Assembly: GCA_017881725.1 (NCBI GenBank)
Contig: JADGQO010000026.1
Span: forward strand, 1-64,000
Direction: 5' to 3'
Origin: Fibrobacteria bacterium
Lineage (GTDB): Bacteria; Fibrobacterota; Fibrobacteria; UBA11236
Length of the DNA stretch: 64,000 bases
In this document: one piece after another, positions 57,950-64,000 of the stretch
Layout: each line of letters starts with the position of its first letter
Numbering within the stretch: position 1 is the stretch's first letter
Notes under the pieces: generated by a model
Database searches by the model: none
Seen by the model: only the letters and a program-made list of their open reading frames with translations
Told to the model about the DNA's origin: nothing
Program-made: the position numbers and the translations under genes

Positions 57950-58885
57950 ATGCCCAAGTTCAACGGAAAAACCGACTCGCCGCTGCAAATCAAATTGAAG
58001 TCCGCCATCCTCGAGGCGCGCTGGGGCGAATTCGAAGTGGCCCAAGGCGGTCGCGTGCAAATCGAAGTCGTCACAGCCTTCGTTTCCGACGGCTCCACGG
58101 TGAAGTTCAGCCTGAAGGATAAAGAAGGCGCCGCCATCGATACAGTGACCGGAAAAATCTACGCGAATCTTTATCGCGGATATTATACCGTGACCAAGCC
58201 CAATAAGACCGGAGCCATGACCTTCGAAGCGGAGCTGCCTGATCACAATGCCAAGGGCAAATCCGGATTCATCAAAGTATCGCCTCCGGTGAAAATCACG
58301 GAACTGAAAATCCTCGACGGCTCCGGTAAGGAGCTGAAAGAAATCGCCAAGGAAGCCATTCTGCAAATGTCCGCCAAAGTAGGCGGACCGCCGGAGGGCA
58401 CGGTTTGCGATTTCGTGATGTACTGCACCAATGGTCCCATGCAACCACAGCCCACCTTCACGGGCCGCGCGAAAATCGCGGACGGCAAAGCGGTTTGCCA
58501 ATGGAAGCGGAAAGCCCCGCAACAAGAGCCGCATGTCCACGTGCAATCCGACTTGAATAAATACGGGGAAGACTATCATACCCTGACCTACCACTTTGAA
58601 ATTTCCTGCCTGGGCATGACTGCCGCCTCCAAGCCCGTGGACTATGTGAGCTGGCTGGAAATGCATTTCGGCGATTTGCGCGGTAAGGTAACCTTGGTGT
58701 TACCCGATGGATCGGAGAGCAGCAAGGACATTCCGGAGGACGGGGTGCTGAAGCTAGAGAAGCCGAAAGCCGGCGGGGTGATGATTAAGAAGATCGAGCC
58801 GAAGGATGGGACGGCGGGGGAGAAGAAGGGATCTGGAGGCAAACCCAGCGACGAAAACACCAATAAAAATCCGAAAATTGATTGA
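57950..58885 (+). CDS. T6SS-cassette-associated protein of unknown function with Ig-like C-terminus
   Basis: Close spacing in the VgrG-2 cassette; LRGKVTLVLPDGSESSKDIPEDGVLKLEKPKAGGVMIKKIEP. Confidence 0.6.
   Translation: MPKFNGKTDSPLQIKLKSAILEARWGEFEVAQGGRVQIEVVTAFVSDGSTVKFSLKDKEGAAIDTVTGKIYANLYRGYYTVTKPNKTGAMTFEAELPDHNAKGKSGFIKVSPPVKITELKILDGSGKELKEIAKEAILQMSAKVGGPPEGTVCDFVMYCTNGPMQPQPTFTGRAKIADGKAVCQWKRKAPQQEPHVHVQSDLNKYGEDYHTLTYHFEISCLGMTAASKPVDYVSWLEMHFGDLRGKVTLVLPDGSESSKDIPEDGVLKLEKPKAGGVMIKKIEPKDGTAGEKKGSGGKPSDENTNKNPKID
58687..58704. repeat. Dyad motif GGTAAC-CTTGGT-GTTACC
   Basis: Exact copy, inside last gene of VgrG-2 cassette. Confidence 0.85.
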
Positions 58886-59066
58886 TAAACATTACCACGG
58901 CGGCGGCAGATTTTTCGGGTACAGAGGGAATAGTTCAGCCATCCAGGACGCCGTCGATTGCGCAAATCGCCGGACCGGGTGTACGGTCATCGTCGCGGAT
59001 GCCAACCCGGGTGGACAAGTGCAAACGAACGCCTAAGTCGGCCGGAATTTCGATATTTATGTCTAC

Positions 59067-59711
59067 ATGAACGGATTCATTATTTCCGCAGCCCTGAGTT
59101 TCTTCTTGATTCTTCCCGAGCGCGACAGCTCGGGAGCGTGGCCCGCGCACGCGGAAGCATTGGCGACTCCTTCGACATCTACGGATGGGAATCCCGCCAA
59201 GGTCCGCACCTTGGATTCGGTAAAATTCATCGAACATCGCGAAGAAAATATTTTCGTGATCCGCTCGGCTGAGTCCGGAACCTACGGGAACGATTTGGCC
59301 TGCGAATTAACGGCCGTACTGCTGCGGTCCGTCGGCAAAGGGCGCCTAATTGTTTGGAAATGGAGGGATGCCACGCAGGATCCGTTTACGACGCTGGCAT
59401 ACGAATCCGGAAATTACCGGATTTTGGATGTCGATGGGGAGGGAGGCCTGGAAGTTGAATTCTGGTGCCGAAAAATCCGTGACGGCTTGGATCCGGACTC
59501 GGTGAAGCTGTTGTTGTTCAGCTCCGGAAAAAAGTACGGCATTCGCGCGGCAATACCCAAGGAACCGGAAACCATGGAGCAATACCATGTTCTTCCCGAC
59601 AAATCCGTAGGCGAGGCGCCCGCAGCGCTGCGTGAGTATTTATATGCCGAATGGAATCGACTGGTTGGCCCGGAAATATCCGATTTGCGGGAAGACGCCG
59701 AGTCCGATTAA
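59067..59711 (+). CDS. Hypothetical exported protein
   Basis: Signal-like N-terminus, complete ORF; no family recognised. Confidence 0.5.
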   Translation: MNGFIISAALSFFLILPERDSSGAWPAHAEALATPSTSTDGNPAKVRTLDSVKFIEHREENIFVIRSAESGTYGNDLACELTAVLLRSVGKGRLIVWKWRDATQDPFTTLAYESGNYRILDVDGEGGLEVEFWCRKIRDGLDPDSVKLLLFSSGKKYGIRAAIPKEPETMEQYHVLPDKSVGEAPAALREYLYAEWNRLVGPEISDLREDAESD

Positions 59712-59753
59712 TCGGAGTTCGTTACCCAAGCCGCTTGGATCGGGTGTCCGGCG

Positions 59754-61271
59754 TTAAAACCCGTACTTGGTCCGATTTTGATCGATGAGGATCATGGCGA
59801 TGATGCGCGGTACGTACTGATTGGTCTCCTCGGGCATCACGTTCATGCGATACAAATACCAGAAATCACGATCGTTCACAGGATCCTCGATTTGCCGCAA
59901 AACCTTGCGCAGTTTGTTGCCGCCGGCGTTATAGGCCGCCATGGCCAAGGCCGCGTCTCCGAATTCCGAATAGAGAAGGTGCAGGTACTTCGCCGCCGCG
60001 CGCGTGGATGCCCGTGGGCGCGTGCGTTCATCCTCAAAGGCAGGCCGCGTTTCCCAATCATCCGGCACCTTCAAATCAAATTGCCGCGCCGTTTCCGGAA
60101 CCAACTGCCATAGGCCGCGCGCATCGTTTCCCGAAAGGGCCGCGCTGTCGAGTAGGCTTTCCTGCATGGCCAGATAGAAAAATTCCTCCGGCAATTTCAG
60201 GCGCGCCAACTCTTGGCGTATCAGCGTTTCATATTTCGGCTTCCGGGCGAAACATTTCTGAAGCGTCGCCCGGTTTTCCGGTTTGCTTAGGATATCGATT
60301 TGATTTTGGACGGCGAGAATGAAACTCTCCGGGATGATGAAGCCGCGCTTTCCCAACTCGGCCAATACCTGGTGGACATCATTGCCCAAGGGGAGACGGT
60401 AAGCCGGAGCCCTGTCCGGCAATTTCAATTTTTCGCGGATCTGAAAAAGTTGATGCTCCGCGTCCAATAATTGATGCACCAGCTTGCCGCGCAGGGGCGC
60501 TTGCGAAGAACTGCTACCCGGAATTGCCTCGAGGTTTTTTTCCAGTTCATGAATTTGCGAGAGGAGGTTTCCCTGCTTCTTGATTTTCGCGCGGTAGCTG
60601 AAATTTTGGAATCCGAGAACGGAGAGCAAACAAAATGCAATCGACCCGAGCACTATTCCCGCCCATAGGATACGCTTCCGGGAACTCGAAATTCCGCTGC
60701 CGATACCACCCAACCAACCGCCCATCCGTTCAGGCATGATGCCACCTTTCAACAGACGGGCCAACCGTTCGGGGTCGCGCAATAAGCCTTGCATCACTTG
60801 GTGCGGGCCGTCCGTGCTGCGCAAACGGCGCGCCATCTCGCGGATCCGTCCTTGGTTTCCGCCATGGGTTCCCGCTAAAAGGCCCAGTTCCGGGATCGGC
60901 ATGGCCGTGGTGTCGCGGCCTTTTATCGTGAGCGTTTCCGTACCGTCCAAGGATTCTCCCAACGCATCCATTACCGTCACACGCATGGCTGGGCCCATCG
61001 GCCCAAGGCTGATCACTTCCCCTCCCAAAAGCTCGCGCTCGGTCACGCGCACCTTGCCGACAAAAGTCCCATTCTTGCTGTCCAGATCGCGAAGCCACAA
61101 GGTATGGCCCTTTAACGCCACCAGGGCATGGCGCGCCGAGACGATACCGGCATCGTCGCCCAGGAAGGATAGATCGTTCCCGTGGCTGCGGCCCAAAGTG
61201 ATCGAGGCCATTACCTCCACCAGGCGATTTTTTTCCGTACCGTTGAGTACTTCCAAATAAAACCGCTTCAA
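59754..61271 (-). CDS. FHA domain - TM - lytic transglycosylase (SLT) fusion
   Basis: FHA: ITLGRSHGNDLSF...SARHALV...LRDLDSKNGTFV; TM; SLT: LAMQESLLDSAALSGNDARGLWQLVPETARQF...AMAAYNAGGNKL. Confidence 0.88.
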   Translation of the reverse strand: MKRFYLEVLNGTEKNRLVEVMASITLGRSHGNDLSFLGDDAGIVSARHALVALKGHTLWLRDLDSKNGTFVGKVRVTERELLGGEVISLGPMGPAMRVTVMDALGESLDGTETLTIKGRDTTAMPIPELGLLAGTHGGNQGRIREMARRLRSTDGPHQVMQGLLRDPERLARLLKGGIMPERMGGWLGGIGSGISSSRKRILWAGIVLGSIAFCLLSVLGFQNFSYRAKIKKQGNLLSQIHELEKNLEAIPGSSSSQAPLRGKLVHQLLDAEHQLFQIREKLKLPDRAPAYRLPLGNDVHQVLAELGKRGFIIPESFILAVQNQIDILSKPENRATLQKCFARKPKYETLIRQELARLKLPEEFFYLAMQESLLDSAALSGNDARGLWQLVPETARQFDLKVPDDWETRPAFEDERTRPRASTRAAAKYLHLLYSEFGDAALAMAAYNAGGNKLRKVLRQIEDPVNDRDFWYLYRMNVMPEETNQYVPRIIAMILIDQNRTKYGF

Positions 61272-61544
61272 GGATCCTCCTCACCTGGACTCCGCGCGTT
61301 GCCTGGATGCGTTGCGGGCGCGGAATTCGAAATGGATCTAAATCATACCGCGAAGCTGCGGGCAATACAATCCACGGCGGAACGGACAATTTCATGCCAA
61401 TGCGAATCGCGAAATTAAATCGATTCCATCAATCGGCCCATAAGACTCAATCCAAATCAATCCTCCATGCATAGGGGCGAATGGGGATTTTGGTTTTCTC
61501 AATTCACGAATTTTATGGTTCCGCAAAATTCGGAACTCTTTGAA

Positions 61545-63866
61545 TCATTTTACCGGAGTGATCAAAATGAGTTGTTTCGCGACCGTCAGATTGTAGGTGG
61601 AAATTATTTTCCCGTCCGACGCCGTGCATACGATCGAAATGGCATTCGCGCCGGTGGCCAGCGAGATGGATGCCGAGGGAGTGCCCGTGGGGACGGCTAC
61701 GCCTTTGACGGTAATTTTCGCCAGCTTGTCCGTCGCGGTTGGGGTGATGACGACGAATCCCGAGGTAGTCACGGCCGAATATGCCAAAGTCGCACTGCTG
61801 AACGCCGGCGTGAGAGCCAGGTTCGCGCCGGTAGTCGGATTCACGACCAACGCGGACAGCGTGGAAACCGTACTCGGCAATTTATCGATGTTGACGGTAT
61901 AGGTTTTCTTGGTGACCCCGTCTTCAGCCGTTACCTCCGCCGTGACCCAACTGATTCCGGGTAATAACTCCAAAGGCTTGTTGACCACGGGGTATCGGAT
62001 GGTATCCGTCGAAAGGACGACGGTACGCACGATAGGAAGGGGAACCCCCGTACCGGAAGTGATGTAGGTTATCTCGGTATGATTAAGCCTTAGCACGATG
62101 GTCGCGCCCGAATCCACGGCCTTCGCGCCCACATTCAAAGGGCCCACCAGATTACCAGCCAGGGTGTCGTTATAGGTAAGTACCGCGGCCGAAAAGGCTG
62201 GCTTGATACCTGCCCCGGGAGTAATCGATAAAGAACTTAAATCCGGGTTCACGCCCGGAAGCCGTTTGATGGACAATGAATAAGTGTTCGCATTGTTTCC
62301 GTCCGGAGCCGTGACGGCGATAAGCACGGTATTCATTCCAACCCGCAAGCTCGCGCTTGCCGTTGCGACCACGCTCGCCCCGACATGGGTAGAAGCGGAT
62401 TTAACCGTTGCGCCGTTGACGGATACCGCGATGCCGGTAACATTGTCCGGAGCCGTTGCCTGAATGGTCTCAGCGGCTTGGATCCTGGGAACGGAATCGG
62501 AATAATGCAATCGATCGGAGCGGAAGGCCGAATCCAACTTGCCGACGGAAACTTTCAAATCGGTCAGGAACGCATCGGGACTTGCGCGATTGAACGTCAG
62601 GGAGTAGGAACGCTTGGATTTGCCGTCCGGAGCGGTGGCGGAAAGAATCGCGACGGTGAGCCCGACGGGCAAGTTGATGGGTGAAGAAGCGACCGCGTTC
62701 CCCGTCGCGTTGCCATTGAGGTTTATGACCGACGGTGTCTGCCGCGCCGTGGGAATGATCGAAACCGTGTTCGCCGGTATCGTCGCGGTATATTGGAATA
62801 GATCCGGATCAAAGGGCGGGACCAAATTACCCGTGGAAAGCGTGATGCTCGACAATGCGCCATCATCGCTCAGTGGCCGCTTCACATTCAGGGTATACTC
62901 CTTGGAAACGGAGCTGTCGGGTGAAACCACTTTAACGATCACGGCCGTGACCGTTCCCGGACTCAAGTTGATCAGGTTGCCCCAAGAGGAGTCCTGCGGA
63001 ACAGCGTTCATGGAAATCCGGGCCATGTGATCCTTGGGAAATCCCAACAGGTTTACAAGCTCCACGTCCGCGCCTACCGTCAGTGCATAGGTCAGTGAGT
63101 CGGGCGAGAACGCCGGCGCCAACTTCCCGTCCGAAACCGTGAGGGAATCGAGCCGATCCTCGGTACCCGGCTTGCGCTGGATTGTCAAGGCGTAGTAATT
63201 CGCAAGGGTTCCTCCCGGCGGCTGCACGCCGATTTTTAAACTCGTGACGCCGACGGGGATGAACCGTTTCGCGGTCGGCAGGCCGGCCTGCGCTCGATCG
63301 CCGTTCAATGTCAATACCGCCAGGCTGTCGTTGGGAGTGGCCGCCAAAGCCAGGGAATCGGATGCGTACGGCAACTCGATATTGTAGGCGAACGAATCCG
63401 GATGGAAAGCCGGGGATAATGCGCCTGCCGAGGTTTCCAGCAGGGATAATTTCGCTCCCGAAAGCCCGGCGATCAACGCGGGTAGGTTTTGCGGCGGGGT
63501 TTTCTTGGGCTCACCGGCGGAGCCTCCCAGCACGGCCACGGTCGATTGCATGGCCAACAGCCCTTGCTGATCGAACCCTTGCACGCGGACGATAAAATCG
63601 GACCCGACATTTTCCGGAAGCGTGTAAGCGCCCATCGCTTTCGGATCGGACAGCTTGCCTGCAAAGGCCGTGTCCAATACCCGCACCGTATCCTTCGCGT
63701 CGAGTAGGGTGATGACCACCTTATCGTATTTCTTCAGGGAGTCGTTCAGATTGAATTGGATTTGCCGAGCGCCGCCGGAAGAACCCGAATTGCATGCGGT
63801 CAGGAACAGACCCGCGAGAGCCAAAACGGAAAGGGCCAGGAAAAAATTTTGTTTGCGGCTTATCAC
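61545..63866 (-). CDS. Lipoprotein with multiple cadherin-like beta-sandwich repeats
   Basis: Lipobox LFLTAC; repeated LSSLTVS.G.L.PAFSPDSLTYA...YSLTI.R units; GTG start. Confidence 0.75.
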   Translation of the reverse strand: MISRKQNFFLALSVLALAGLFLTACNSGSSGGARQIQFNLNDSLKKYDKVVITLLDAKDTVRVLDTAFAGKLSDPKAMGAYTLPENVGSDFIVRVQGFDQQGLLAMQSTVAVLGGSAGEPKKTPPQNLPALIAGLSGAKLSLLETSAGALSPAFHPDSFAYNIELPYASDSLALAATPNDSLAVLTLNGDRAQAGLPTAKRFIPVGVTSLKIGVQPPGGTLANYYALTIQRKPGTEDRLDSLTVSDGKLAPAFSPDSLTYALTVGADVELVNLLGFPKDHMARISMNAVPQDSSWGNLINLSPGTVTAVIVKVVSPDSSVSKEYTLNVKRPLSDDGALSSITLSTGNLVPPFDPDLFQYTATIPANTVSIIPTARQTPSVINLNGNATGNAVASSPINLPVGLTVAILSATAPDGKSKRSYSLTFNRASPDAFLTDLKVSVGKLDSAFRSDRLHYSDSVPRIQAAETIQATAPDNVTGIAVSVNGATVKSASTHVGASVVATASASLRVGMNTVLIAVTAPDGNNANTYSLSIKRLPGVNPDLSSLSITPGAGIKPAFSAAVLTYNDTLAGNLVGPLNVGAKAVDSGATIVLRLNHTEITYITSGTGVPLPIVRTVVLSTDTIRYPVVNKPLELLPGISWVTAEVTAEDGVTKKTYTVNIDKLPSTVSTLSALVVNPTTGANLALTPAFSSATLAYSAVTTSGFVVITPTATDKLAKITVKGVAVPTGTPSASISLATGANAISIVCTASDGKIISTYNLTVAKQLILITPVK

Positions 63867-64000
63867 GGCGACACCGTTATCGTATGGGTTTTCGGGGAGG
63901 GATTATCCAAGGCGATGAACAATAGGGCCGCTGTGCCCACGGCCAGCACGGCTCCGCCCGCCGCCCAATACAACGTTTGATTCTTACGTGAGGCGCCGGA
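63863..64000 (-). CDS. C-terminal part of TM protein (truncated by window edge)
   Basis: Open frame SGASRKNQTLYWAAGGAVLAVGTAALLFIALDNPSPKTHTITVSP*. Confidence 0.5.
   Translation of the reverse strand, partial: SGASRKNQTLYWAAGGAVLAVGTAALLFIALDNPSPKTHTITVSP

Noticed and set aside
58806-59070. Short ORFs between the VgrG-2 cassette and the exported protein
   Set aside because: Overlapping small frames without start signals or family resemblance; not called as genes.

Overview
About 64 kb of a GC-rich bacterial chromosome, densely coding, with several features compatible with the Fibrobacterota (a guess; no taxonomic search was possible). Left to right: (1) kelch-type lipoproteins in tandem (0-1.3 kb); (2) a minor-pilin/prepilin cluster including a large Cys-rich pilin-like protein (1.4-5.6 kb, minus); (3) alaS plus an archaeal-type GGGP synthase homologue; (4) a PAS-AraC regulator and a decayed SulP transporter; (5) a housekeeping block rplM-rpsI-rpsB-tsf-pyrH-frr-uppS-cdsA, then an ~8 kb sensory island (TonB-dependent receptor, CheX-like, CheY-like, CheA-like membrane kinase, two periplasmic binding proteins), then dxr-rseP-purD; (6) a histone-H1-like gene and a Ser/Thr kinase; (7) type VI secretion accessory modules: ClpV/TssH, VgrG-1/DUF2169x2/DUF4150/RHS toxin with tandem HEAT-like immunity genes, then a decay zone (IS remnant, nonsense-disrupted cupin, frameshifted lipoprotein), then VgrG-2/DUF2169/PAAR/metallopeptidase/HEAT protein; (8) an FHA-lytic transglycosylase fusion and a cadherin-like-repeat lipoprotein. 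Most notable: a dispersed dyad GTAAC-N6-GTTAC (6 exact copies plus many one-mismatch copies found by eye), an apparent ATC start codon for rpsI, a conserved operon split by a sensory island, a relic toxin tail between the two immunity paralogues, and a single-codon nonsense cupin pseudogene. No tRNA, rRNA or CRISPR array was seen. Family assignments are from reading the translations, not from searches.
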